Source: Takakia lepidozioides (lineage: Eukaryota; Streptophyta; Takakiopsida; Takakiales; Takakiaceae). Taken from it: a stretch of 64,000 nt of DNA. Positions within the stretch are counted from its first letter, which is position 1. Each line of letters begins with the position of its first letter. Location of the stretch: NCBI GenBank assembly GCA_030704615.1, contig CM060731.1, forward strand, positions 89,260,756 through 89,324,755, in the 5' to 3' direction. The translations under genes were made by a program, and so were the position numbers. Positions 44,931 through 54,124 of this stretch are shown here, piece after piece. The notes beneath the pieces are model-generated. The model had not been told where the DNA came from. It ran no database searches and saw only the letters and a list, made by a program, of their open reading frames with translations.

Positions 44931-46292
44931 CTATGTTGCAACCTCTTGAGCAGTACTCCATGCCTGCTCAGTCAATGACAAGGCCTCATCCTGCCCCATC
45001 ATCTCATCCTTGAGGACCTCCTCAACCCGAGAAGAATCCCCAACCTCATCTATCACAGCCGCCTTGGCTGCCAACTCCCTCTGAACCTCGAGCACCTCCC
45101 ACGTGTGCCATGGATGCATGCACCCCGTGGTCCTCACATGCTCGCCCCCACTCACTACCTGTACCGTCTCGGTAGGCAGAGAGACCATTGAGGGAAGTGT
45201 ACTCCGCACTCTGCGTTGCTCAGCCAGAGCCAAGCTGATAATCCAGGTCAAGCAATTGAGATCCATTGCTTGCCCCAACACTTGACGACGTGATGCCTCA
45301 GAGAGAGACGACACCGCCGTGGTACCAGTGGTAAAACCCATTGCCCGCTCACGCTCGTCAGCATTAGGCTCCACTAACTGCTGCAACTGAGCATCCCACA
45401 GGAGGCCAGGTCCACTATCCCGGAAAGCATGCGATCCTAGGAAGCTGAGCAGTGTAGGTAATGCTGCTCGTGGTTGACCCACATTGTTGACCACTGCCAA
45501 AGGCGAACGGTCATCGTGTCTCACACGCTGAGACTGCCTCCCTGTGTCCAGAATGTTATCCACTGTGAGATGTGTTGGACGCTGCACCCCATCAAATGCA
45601 CGCTTGAGCAGTGCGGGTGGCATCAAGTTAGTCCACCATAGCCGTGGACGATGAGCCCGTGACCCCACTGTAGCTTCATCTAGCAACACTGCTGACCCAA
45701 GCCACGACCAGACTTGATGCACTCTGGCCATCACCCTAGCCCGAGAATCGCCCATCAGTGGCACATTCTCCAAGATGTATGCTGGAGATACAGCTTGATG
45801 AAGCTGCAAGTGGCGCAAAACCCGCACCATCTCCCAAAACAGACCCGACCTCGAGTCTCGCGATCCATTGCCATGCCCAGCTGATGAATGCCCTTGGCAG
45901 GGCCAACCTGCCACTACCAGATCAATGGAGCCAACCCACTCCAAATCCTGCGCCCCCAGCAACGAAATGTCTGCTGGCAAGGCCTGCTGATATCCACGAA
46001 TTGCAGACACCGACAACAACTCAGGGTACCGCTGCACCAACTGAGCAACATGGCGAACTGAAACGCGTCGTGCAGTCTCATCCCTCTCCATATACAGGTA
46101 ACGCCGAACTCGTATACCTGCTTGTAACACAGCAGCCAATCCGGTGCTGATCCTGCCAAACAAGTCCAGAAGACAAATGTCTTCATCCGGATACTGCCAC
46201 ACAATAAGAGTGGTGTCCAATGGAGACATTTGAGGTGGTCCTGGTGCAATCCCCATACTCTCCTCCTCTCCTGACGGTACAAAAGCCTCCAC
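44931..46292 (-). CDS. Retrotransposon-encoded DNA (cytosine-5) methyltransferase
   Basis: An uninterrupted 453-residue frame between protease and RT. Motif I LLDLFGRISTGLAAVLQAG (41-59) binds AdoMet; motif IV WPCQGHSSAG has the catalytic Cys132 after Pro131; motif VI YILENVPL has Glu175; motif VIII HRPRLW has the Arg pair 215/217; then a target-recognition-sized segment, NADERERAMGF (about 324-334) and LGQAMDLNCLTWII as motif IX-X. All key residues of the family are present although neighbouring domains carry breaks. Motif I (DLFGRISTGL) and the short catalytic domain look closer to DNMT3/DRM-type than to DNMT1 or bacterial Dcm, but that needs a tree. Probable product is 5-methylcytosine in DNA. 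It shares frame with protease (TAA at 46296) and RT (TAG at 44930); the plus copy has CAA where this one has TAA, so it was probably translated as part of the Pol polyprotein. Confidence 0.93.
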   Translation of the reverse strand: MEAFVPSGEEESMGIAPGPPQMSPLDTTLIVWQYPDEDICLLDLFGRISTGLAAVLQAGIRVRRYLYMERDETARRVSVRHVAQLVQRYPELLSVSAIRGYQQALPADISLLGAQDLEWVGSIDLVVAGWPCQGHSSAGHGNGSRDSRSGLFWEMVRVLRHLQLHQAVSPAYILENVPLMGDSRARVMARVHQVWSWLGSAVLLDEATVGSRAHRPRLWWTNLMPPALLKRAFDGVQRPTHLTVDNILDTGRQSQRVRHDDRSPLAVVNNVGQPRAALPTLLSFLGSHAFRDSGPGLLWDAQLQQLVEPNADERERAMGFTTGTTAVSSLSEASRRQVLGQAMDLNCLTWIISLALAEQRRVRSTLPSMVSLPTETVQVVSGGEHVRTTGCMHPWHTWEVLEVQRELAAKAAVIDEVGDSSRVEEVLKDEMMGQDEALSLTEQAWSTAQEVAT

Positions 46293-46298
46293 CCAGGC

Positions 46299-47687
46299 TT
46301 ATTGCACCCGTCGATCAGCGTCCCGCTGCAAATCCTTGCTCGTGCCCCACAATGGAGTCTGAGCAACCATGGTAGGCAACTCCGCCATACCATACATGTC
46401 ATCCTGCTCTCCCGGAGGTGGTACATCCTCTGAATGAGCATTGCCCTCAAGCAACTCTCTAGGCCAACTCACTGCCGCTGTGAATGCTGCTAGTGTCGGC
46501 ATCTTGCCTCGCTGGGCAACCGCAATTCCTCCTATGAACGTCACAGGGAGCTGCACACGCCGGCCCTCCCCTGACTGCCATGCAAGCCTATAGGAAGCTG
46601 ACTCCTCCCAAAAATCCAGGGTGAAGCCCATGGGGTACAACACTGCCCCACCAACCAAGACATCGTATGAGACTACGTCTGTCACAATGGCCTTGGCTCG
46701 CATCACTGAGCCATCTGTAGGGTGATCCGGCCGTAGTCTGATAGCCAACTCACGCCGTGTCATGCCCCGAGCCTGCTCCGATCCTCCCAGAGACGTCTGT
46801 ATCTGGAACGGACAAGGCTCCATATCCGCCTCCGTGAGGCCCAAGCCTGCAATAGCAGCTCTGCCCAACATCAATGGCTGAGCTCCCGAGTCCAACAAGA
46901 CCCGCAGTGGCCAGTACCTCTTGCCTGCCGGTCCACTCAAACAGAAAATGCCATCCTGGTTGTCTAACATGACAACTCCAGGTATCACCATGGCACGTTC
47001 AATGGCTGGCCTAGCTGGCAGCTCCATCAACCTGGCAGCTGCAGCTTGCCATGGCGCCGCCGTGGCAGTCTTGACCCTCAAATCCGAGGATCCCTCCGGC
47101 ACTACACCTCCCACTATCTCCGCAGAAGATGAAGTAACCTCCCCACTCTCACAGAGTGTAGCTGCCAGCCTGAACACCTCAGCTAGTTTTACCCCCGGCG
47201 TCGCAATCATGGTAGCCGAGAACAATGGAGCCTGGCACACAGATGTGGCCGCTCCTAGCAGCACACTAGCTGCCGCAGCCTTGGCAACACTAGGTAGTGG
47301 TGCTACCCGTGTAGCTCTCCCCAATGGCATAGTAACCTCCGCCTTGGTAACCGTCGGGCGAGAACTAGGTGCCATGGATGGCGTTGACACTGTCTCCGCC
47401 AATGTGAATGACTGAGGAAGCCTAGCCTGACGGCTTGCCTCCCCACGCTGTGGATCCAACTCCACCTCTGCACCTCGTGGCTTAGGAACTCGTGCTGCTC
47501 CTCGAGTCACGGCTGCAGCAGACTCCACCTGCACTAGTGGTAGTGCTGCTCCACACATGAATCCCATGCCTCCCATATCTCCTCCCTCAGGAGCAGGAGG
47601 TGGACCATCTGGCCTTAGAGCCGGTACCACCTGAGCTGTAGCCATGGCAGCGAGCCTCTGCTCTAGCTGCTGAAGCCGGTTGGCCAT
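46299..47687 (-). CDS. Coiled-coil linker and retropepsin of the fuller gypsy copy
   Basis: 462 residues. The start carries MANRLQQLEQRLAAMA, a short heptad coil, then a low-complexity Ala/Val/Pro/Thr linker (to about 215). Residues about 215-390 form an aspartic protease: VVMLDNQDGIF, LRVLLDSGAQPLMLGR (Asp-Ser-Gly-Ala active site), GLGLTEADM, and DVLVGGAVLYPMGFTLDFW as the C-terminal strand pair. It would cleave the polyprotein, presumably releasing the methyltransferase. It ends in TAA, in the same frame as the methyltransferase. A stop and frame change near 47690-47815 separate it from gag. Confidence 0.85.
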   Translation of the reverse strand: MANRLQQLEQRLAAMATAQVVPALRPDGPPPAPEGGDMGGMGFMCGAALPLVQVESAAAVTRGAARVPKPRGAEVELDPQRGEASRQARLPQSFTLAETVSTPSMAPSSRPTVTKAEVTMPLGRATRVAPLPSVAKAAAASVLLGAATSVCQAPLFSATMIATPGVKLAEVFRLAATLCESGEVTSSSAEIVGGVVPEGSSDLRVKTATAAPWQAAAARLMELPARPAIERAMVIPGVVMLDNQDGIFCLSGPAGKRYWPLRVLLDSGAQPLMLGRAAIAGLGLTEADMEPCPFQIQTSLGGSEQARGMTRRELAIRLRPDHPTDGSVMRAKAIVTDVVSYDVLVGGAVLYPMGFTLDFWEESASYRLAWQSGEGRRVQLPVTFIGGIAVAQRGKMPTLAAFTAAVSWPRELLEGNAHSEDVPPPGEQDDMYGMAELPTMVAQTPLWGTSKDLQRDADRRVQ

Positions 47688-47812
47688 GCCTTGGTCAACA
47701 CCTTGACCTCCGCGTCCTTGGCCACGTTGAGCTTGCCCTGGCCTCGTGGCTGGCCACCTCGTCCTCTCTGGGCTGCTCCACCTCGCCCCCGACCACCATT
47801 GTTCCCTTGGAA

Positions 47813-48987
47813 CTAGCCTGGGCGCAACTTAGGATGCAAACCATAACACTGGGCCTCTCCATGCCCGTGCTTGCCACAATGCCCACACTGCAACTGTGCA
47901 GGCTGTGCATGTGCCGACCCTTTGCCTCCCTCTGGGCAATCCTTCTTGACATGGGGTCCTCCACATGTCCAGCACAGCACATCCGCCCGTTGTTGGCCAG
48001 CAAATGAAGGGAGAGACCCCTGCATCTGAGGTCTTCTCTGCCCTTCCCTGAGCTTCACCTGAGCCCCCTTGTTGCCTTGAGCACGTTGAGGTAGTGGTTG
48101 GCTAGGATCACCACTACCCCGTGGTGTCTCCTTAGCAAATCCCACCATGACCACTCGTTCCTCCACCATGTTGAGCTCTATCCGCTCTGCCAGCAAAAAC
48201 ACATTTGCTAAGGTGGATTGGGCCGCTTGTAGGAGAGTTGCATCCCGTACCCTTCTCCTCAGCTCATTGTCCAATATCCCATACCAGAATTGGACTGCCT
48301 GAGCTTCCGTAACCCCTTGGGTTACATTTATCAAGAACTCCACAACAGGGTTGAAGGCAGGCACGGGTGCTAGTGCTGGTGCGGTAGTGGCTTGGGTGGA
48401 CGTCGTAGCTACTGTACCACCAGTCCCACTAGTTCCACTGCTACTTGCTGAAGCTGCCGGTGCAGCGGCAGGTGTAGCCACTGCCCTCGTGGCTCTAGTG
48501 CCCCTAGTGATGGAGACATAGTCGGGTGACCAGTACATCCTCCACTCCTCGATCTCAACCTCATGCCCCCGCCTGAACTCATGGTAATCATCCATAGGCG
48601 GCCCCTCAAGGTGCTGAAACAGCAATTTCCATGCCATGAACGGCGTAAATAGTTGTGGATTGCGCATTTGCTGCAAATAACACCAACTATCAAACTCTTG
48701 GATAAAATCATCCATCTCGATGGTGCCCACCGCCCCAGAGTACCTTCGTGGCCCCTTGGTAGCTCCATACATCTCCTCCATTGTGTCCCACAACAATGGC
48801 AAAGAAACAACTTGCACCGCCGGTATGAGTCCTCCTGATTCACAATCCGAATCAGAACCTTCCGTGGAAGACACAGGAGGTAAAGGTGGCCTAAACCGCA
48901 CACCTCGTCTCGTGTACCCACTAGTATCGCTAGTGCTCGAACCGGCACTGTCCCAGCAACTAGTGGCACCTCCGTGTTGACACTCAA
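47813..48987 (-). pseudogene. Gag of the fuller gypsy copy with two zinc knuckles
   Basis: Ser/Thr/Pro-rich N-terminus, then FIQEFDSWCYLQQMRNPQ, AWKLLFQHLEG, YHEFRRG and EEWRMYW as in retrotransposon gag, an Ala/Ser/Thr-rich linker, VQFWYGILDNELRRRVRDA, and two zinc knuckles: CWTCGGPHVKKDC (C-x2-C-x3-H-x4-C, one residue short) and CGHCGKHGHGEAQC (canonical C-x2-C-x4-H-x4-C). Compared with the plus copy about 90 bases are missing just before NVTQGVTEAQ, with FNPVVEF retained on the left. No clear ATG start; the frame opens after a stop near 49000. It would form the cytoplasmic particle and bind the RNA. Confidence 0.85.
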
Positions 48988-49734
48988 CCGGTCATGAACA
49001 TGTCCCTAACCCCCTCTTCACAAGGTAACCGGGTAGAGAACCTGTTGCGGCTTATGGTTTGGAATACTAAGTTCCTAACATAGCCTACACCTGTACCTGC
49101 ACCCACCGCAAGCACTCCTATGGTTGGCTGGTCATCACCTCCAACCTCACCACAGGAGACACAATGATGGTCTGGCTGGTCATCACCCCAGCCTCACCAT
49201 CGACAGCATGCTCTAGGACTGGCCGGTGATCAAATCCGGACCAATCACCTATAAAAACAAGCGCCCACACAAAACTAGCATGGCGCACAGTCAAGCATGC
49301 AGGTATGGAGGGGATCCAAACACAAGAAATCAGAACGACAACTCCCCCACACCAAAAACAACTCCACGGTGTTGCTCCTGCAAGGACACCCCAGCCCAAA
49401 CCCGACTGACTTTTGCCTCCACCTACGGAAAGGTCTTGGCCTAATGAATGGGTGGAAACTATGAGGAAGAGAAGCTCAAGGAATGCCTAACCCCAGCATG
49501 CCCTCATCCCAACACTCTTCCTCTCCTCTCTTCCCTCACTTGCATGACCATGGGAATATCATGAAGATACTCCTCAAACCGCCCTCCACGAGCTTCAAAA
49601 TTCGGCCTTCCAGACCACATGCCAGTCCTTAGGCAGTCCACCAGTGCCTCCACGAGTCAGCACAGGCCGTCCACAGGTCAACACGGGCCACCACAGACCA
49701 GCACAGGCCCACACAGCTCACTGGTCACAGCCGT

Positions 49735-50415
49735 CACAGTCCCACAGGCCACTGGGCACAGCCTGTCACAGCCCCTCATAGCCCGTCACAGCTCGCCACA
49801 GCCTGTCACAGCCCGTCACAGCCCCACAGGCCACTGGGCAAAGCCTGTCACAGCCCCTCATAGCCCGTCACAGCTTGCCACAGTCCCACAGGCCTTAGGC
49901 ACGGCCTGACACAGCCCCTCACAGCCCGTCACAGCCCCACAGGCCTTAGGCACGGCCTGACACAGCCCCTCACAGCCCGTCACAGCCCCAAAGGCCTTAG
50001 GCATGGCCTGTCACAGCCCCTCACAGCCCGTCACAGCCTCAAAGGCCTCAGGCACGGCCTGACACAGCCCCTCACAGCCCATCACAGCCCCAAAGGCCAT
50101 GGGCACAGCCTGTCACAGCCCCTCACAGCCCGTCACAGCCCCACAGGCCACTGGGCACAGCCCGTCACAGCCCCACAGGCCACTGGGCACAGCCTGTCAC
50201 AGCCCGTCACAGCCCCACAGGCCACAGGGCACAGCCCGCCACAGCCCCACAGGCCACTGGGCACAGCCTGTCACAGCCTGTCACAACCCCAAAGGCCACG
50301 GGCACAGCCTGTCACAGCCCGTCACAGCCCCACAGGCCTCAGGCACGGCCTGACACAGCCCCTCACAGCCCCTCACAGCCCCAAAGGCCTCAGGCACAGC
50401 CCGTCACAGCCCCAT
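49735..50415. repeat. CACAGCCC tandem-repeat array in the leader
   Basis: About 680 bases of irregular repeats of GTCACAGCCC(C/G) with CCACAGGCCACTGGGCACAGCC or AAAGGCCTCAGGCACGGCC, giving higher-order units of roughly 45-55 bases. The plus-strand copy has only a short related stretch near 28000-28260 (GGTCGTGATGG, CCGTGAAGG), so the array expanded in this copy. Confidence 0.8.
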
Positions 50416-50892
50416 CCATGGCCGCTCTGGCAGTTTAGCCATTTCTCCAAGGGGTTTAGCCACGCCAAGCTAGGGTTTGTGTCTCTTGGACTCTAGGCTT
50501 CTTTCCACCGAGCTATGGCGGCTGTGAGGAAATCAGCAAGGTATTCTTGCTCTTTCGACTCCCACACACCACCATAGTAGCCCTAAGCCATGAGGTGGTT
50601 GCCACAAACCAAGCCTTCTTTCTCACTTAGCCTCCCCAAACACGCCACTAAACTCAATGGCAAACAACCAAGCCCTGCTGGTTCCCAGCCCTTGTGAGCA
50701 CTCATTCAAGCACTCTCCTTGGCCATAGCATCTATCTTAGAGCCTATTCCAGCCCCCTACACCTGCTGCTTCAAGAGTTGCGCTCCCTTCAAGCTTGAAG
50801 TTGAAACCCCAACTCACATAGGCCCTACAAGTGCTTTTCTTTCACTCCAAGTGGAAACCAGCCCTAGACCTTCCGTTCTAGCTCTCTAAAGC

Positions 50893-51265
50893 TTGAAAAC
50901 AAGAGCCTCAATGGGCTGAAGGCATGCTCCACACATGCCCCACTCTCACCATAAGAGAATCAGCTCCTTTGCTTCATTTCTTGCACCCACAAACCTGAAA
51001 ATACAAGCTTCAGCAGGCTGAAAGCATGCTCCACATGCCCTACAGGGAAACCAGCCCCTTCCTTCCTTTCTTGCACTCCCACACCTGAAAGTGCAAGCCT
51101 TCACCAGGCTGATAGCATGCTCCACACATGCATTGCCCTCACATAAGGGAAGTCAGCCCTTCCCTCTTCTTTGCTTGCCCTCCAAGCTTGAAGATGGAAG
51201 CTTCAATGAGCTGAATACATGCTCCACACATGCAACCTCTTCACACAAGAGATATCAGCCCCCTA
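50893..51265. repeat. Four ~97-bp imperfect tandem repeats in the leader
   Basis: Each unit contains AAGCTT-AA...GGCTGAA, GCATGCTCCACACATGC and a CATAAG-GAA-TCAGCCC string. The GCATGCTCCACA word starts near 50924, 51023, 51115 and (as ACATGCTCC) 51217, spacing 92-102 bases. Confidence 0.7.
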
Positions 51266-52285
51266 TCTTGGCTCCTTGGCTCCTTGATGCTCTCTAAGAC
51301 AAGACTAAGCACTCCACAGCCTTTGCCAAGCTCCTGAAACCCTAAGGCTTACATTTCCAGCCACAAGACACTTCTCTTGTGGTGCAAGAGCTCTTCTTCC
51401 AAGCTCTGAAACCCTAGGTGCACATTCCATGGCCTTGCCGCACCTCTTAGCTCCTGTTCCAGCCCTGCTCTTGCCATGACAAGAGCCCTCTCAATGCTGA
51501 CGCTCAAGATTGAAACCCAATCTCACCATACTCCACAAAGTGCACCGATTTGCCCCAAGCCAAATCAGCCCTTTTGCTTGGTCTTGCAATCCTTCACACA
51601 ATGAAAGCTCGCATTCCCAAGTCCAGTTCTCAGCTTTGCCACCAAAGCCACTATAACCTGCTCTTGACTAGTCCTCTTCCCAATCGTGCTTGATCATGCA
51701 TGTACACAATCTGAAACCATCAAGGTGCTCTGGAATTACCTGCAGCATGGTGCTTTCATCTCTGAAGCTGAAGATCGAATGCCAAGGTCTACCACCTCGT
51801 AACCCACATCGCCTCCGCTTCTAACAACCAAGAGCTCCACGGTGCTCCTTGCATAACAACTTGGTTTCTCTCATTCTCAAGCAAAAACCACAAGTGCTAC
51901 AACTAACTCGTATCTGGCACTCACAGATACGAGCTGATCTTTCTCGAGTGATAAAGAAGAAGAATACAAGCACAAGCTCATGCAAGCTCATAAAGTTGAA
52001 GCATAAACTCATGCATATATAACCTCATCACTCAAATACAAGTCAAGCCAAGTGCACCCCACGCCATGGGGAATCCACACTACAGCGCCATAGCTAGGCG
52101 CGGTGAGGCTCAACTCAAGAAAGATGAGCCTTCCGCGCTTGCCGTGAAGATAACCACTCCAGGGCCTAAATCTGCCTTTGACCCCTGGATTGACACTTGG
52201 GCCAATCGCAAATGTCAATATGTAAAAGCTAGCTATTTCCTAGCTTATTTCCTACCTTTTCCTAGTTATTTCACACTAGTGGTAA

Positions 52286-52660
52286 AATAACTTGACAACT
52301 CATTCATGGATGGTTTCAGTGGATATAACCAAGTATAAGTAGCTGAAGAAGATCAGGGGAAGACAACTTTCATCACAGACTGGGGTGCTTATGCATACAA
52401 AGTCATGTCTTTTGGACTTTGTAATGCACCAGCAACTTTCCAGAGAGTGATAAGTGAATCTTTCCATGAATATCTGGATGATTTCATGCAAGTGTTTTTA
52501 GATGACTTTAGTGTGTACAACTCTAAGAATGAGCACTTGCAGAAGTTGGAGTTATGTTTGGCTAGATGCAGGATGAGAGGTCTTGGTCTGAATCCAGAAA
52601 AGTGTACTTTCTGTGTGAACTCAGGAATACTCCTGGGACACATTGTGTGTAAGAAGGGAC
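52286..52660 (+). pseudogene. Second Ty3/gypsy element, RT fragment left of element A
   Basis: Starting with MDGFSGYNQV (a stop follows), the frame continues VAEEDQGKTTFITDWGAYAY, MSFGLCNAPATFQRV, FLDDFSVYN and GLGLNPEKCTF to GHIVCKK, where element A enters. The RT active site would be YLDD; here it reads FLDD in a V-F-L-D-D-F context. The N-terminal half is absent: the fragment starts right next to the 5' end of the methyltransferase-bearing gypsy copy. It continues at 63505. Confidence 0.85.
52652..52660 (+). repeat. Left target-site duplication of element A
   Basis: AGAAGGGAC, repeated at 63505-63513. Removing element A plus one copy restores an open gypsy RT frame across the junction, which independently confirms the insertion boundaries. 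Confidence 0.92.
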
Positions 52661-52720
52661 GGGGGCTGCTATTTCATGAGCCATGAGCCATGAGCCATGA
52701 GCCATGAGCCATGAGCAGAG
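52661..52720 (+). repeat. Left terminal inverted repeat of A with CATGAGC tandem
   Basis: GGGGGCTGCTATTTCATGAGC followed by about five further CATGAGC units. Its inverted partner is 63420-63504. Confidence 0.88.
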
Positions 52721-53128
52721 TCGTAAGTGTGGAAAAAAACATGAGCAGCACTATTTTCCGGAAATGAGTGTCCGCGGGAATAGGGTTTAGGGTGCCACGA
52801 TCATAGGGGGAGAAGGACCTCCCGATGAAGGAGGTTCGGCAATGTTATTTAGAATTATATATTGAAAGGCAATGTTTCGCGAATGGAAGGGTGGTATTGC
52901 TCTGTACAATGGGGGCCCATTTCAGCCTACTAGCCACTTGCAAAATCCACCCACACTCCCAATCCCAAACGAAATGAGCAATGACGCATTCTCGGAACGA
53001 TGGACACAGAATAGAATAAAAAGAGGGCACAATGAGGTTTTTATTGATCCACATGAATTGCATTTGAAGCACGTCTACTGTGCTGATTGTGCAATCAAAT
53101 CTTTAGCCCTGTGCCTACTGAATACAAG

Positions 53129-53905
53129 TCACGTTGTCAATGGGACTTCGACTGCTCTCACAACTAGCTCATGAGTCATGGGGCTCCTCCAGGTAAAGTC
53201 GATTGCAGCCGTTGTACCGCCCCTAGTGATGTTCACCACAATGTCCTGCCCTTCAATCATACCACCATCGAATATGGAAATCTTCACGTTTTCGTCGTCC
53301 ACACCAATGCGAATGTCCCCATACAATGGAGAAGAGGAGCGCACTCCTTCAGGAGAATAGGTCTCTCCGATGGAGTCCACCCACGTCCAGTGGCAGCAGT
53401 TCCACCGCAACAGCATAGCAGTGCGCCTTCTTCTGCATGGGTGACCGTCGTAGCTGGGAAAATCGGAATCGAGGATGCGCAGGAGCCACAGACTCCTCAG
53501 ACCAAGATCGTCACCCCGCTCGAAGGCGTAGTGGCCTAGGATATACTCAAAAGCCACCAATGTTTCCACAATCGAACCAGTATCTTCTCTGTAATCTGTG
53601 TACCAGATAACAATGTCTCCCGATGTGGCCGAATACATTGCATAATCGATGCCTCCAAATGGGCAGTCGTCCCGGTTCCGGAAGCACGACATCCTTGCAA
53701 ATGAGGACCTGAGGACGACTTGGATGCCGATGACAATGACCTTGCGGACAGCTACGAAGCCCTTAGATTTTGGAAATGATGCGAAGCGGAAGAGCAGTCC
53801 GGCCTCCAATAATGGAGCATCTGGGTCCCACGTACCCACCGACGGAGGTGGAACGTGTTCTTCACGCCAGCGGTGGATGAACCCATACATCTTTCTCATC
53901 AACAA
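53129..53905 (-). CDS. Element A cargo: unrecognised protein P1
   Basis: 258 residues, intact frame from ATG. I do not recognise it. Landmarks: GLLFRFASFPKSKGF, SCFRNRDDCPFGGIDYAMY, SGDIVIWYTDYRED, a helix VETLVAFEYILGHYAFERG, RWNCCHWTWVDS, SPLYGDIRIGVDDE, SIFDGGMIEGQDIVV and HELVVRAVEVP. No signal peptide or membrane segment is evident; the second half is strand-rich. The plus-strand neighbour at 54125-54824 matches it block for block, so the pair arose by duplication with inversion. Its presence inside the transposon suggests an accessory function, but none can be named. Confidence 0.6.
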   Translation of the reverse strand: MLMRKMYGFIHRWREEHVPPPSVGTWDPDAPLLEAGLLFRFASFPKSKGFVAVRKVIVIGIQVVLRSSFARMSCFRNRDDCPFGGIDYAMYSATSGDIVIWYTDYREDTGSIVETLVAFEYILGHYAFERGDDLGLRSLWLLRILDSDFPSYDGHPCRRRRTAMLLRWNCCHWTWVDSIGETYSPEGVRSSSPLYGDIRIGVDDENVKISIFDGGMIEGQDIVVNITRGGTTAAIDFTWRSPMTHELVVRAVEVPLTT

Positions 53906-54124
53906 GTTATAGTTTGAGATCTGCCACCGAAGTCCATCCCCCGGATGGAAATTCGGCGCCGCATTTACATCGAAGAGGGGATGGACTTCGTCGTGTCCAG
54001 TGGCTATCGGCCCACCTGGCAGTGACTGCCCATAGTTTGCATGGCAGGGTAGGAAACTGAAACGGCTACATTCATGCAGCAGCCAATCTTCATCGGTCCA
54101 GGATCCTGTAGGGGGGAAATTTAA

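Larger units (their letters stand above)
41368..52260 (-). mobile_element. Ty3/gypsy-type element with cytosine-5 methyltransferase and PHD finger, fuller copy
   Basis: Order on the minus strand: long leader (48988-52260), gag with two zinc knuckles (47813-48987), retropepsin (46299-47687), C5-methyltransferase (44931-46292), RT-RNase H (43448-44930), integrase (42225-43475), SH3-like barrel and PHD finger (41803-42291), polypurine tract and 3' terminal segment (41368-41543). Protease, methyltransferase and RT share one frame apart from single stops, so they were one polyprotein. RT-before-integrase order and the DDE integrase place it in Ty3/gypsy. A few frameshifts inactivate the copy. It abuts element C on its 3' side and another gypsy RT fragment on its 5' side. 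Confidence 0.9.
48988..52260 (-). other. Long untranslated 5' leader of the fuller gypsy copy
   Basis: About 3.3 kb with no protein match. Its 5' end (AGCTAGGAAATAGCTAGC, about 52228-52245 read on the minus strand), the TTGAGCCTCACCGCG...CCATGGCGTGGGGTGCACTTGG block (52040-52130) and the gag-proximal 600 bases are shared with 26773-28960. Two tandem-repeat blocks lie inside (49735-50415 and 50893-51265). I could not find a primer-binding site complementary to a common tRNA nor a TG...CA unit like the 3' end. Confidence 0.6.

Noticed and set aside
44931-46292. Bacterial contamination (Dcm-type restriction-modification gene)
   Set aside because: The frame is continuous with retropepsin and RT, and a second copy with the same neighbours exists at 26.8-35.5 kb.
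46921-47415. Plus-strand frame opposite the protease linker
   Set aside because: Mirror frame of a low-complexity Ala/Val/Thr region; the opposite strand has the coherent retroelement polyprotein.
49735-50415. Tandem CACAGCCC array as a coding repeat protein (Pro/His/Ser-rich frames)
   Set aside because: All frames are low-complexity products of the repeat; units vary in length without keeping frame, and it lies in a retroelement leader.
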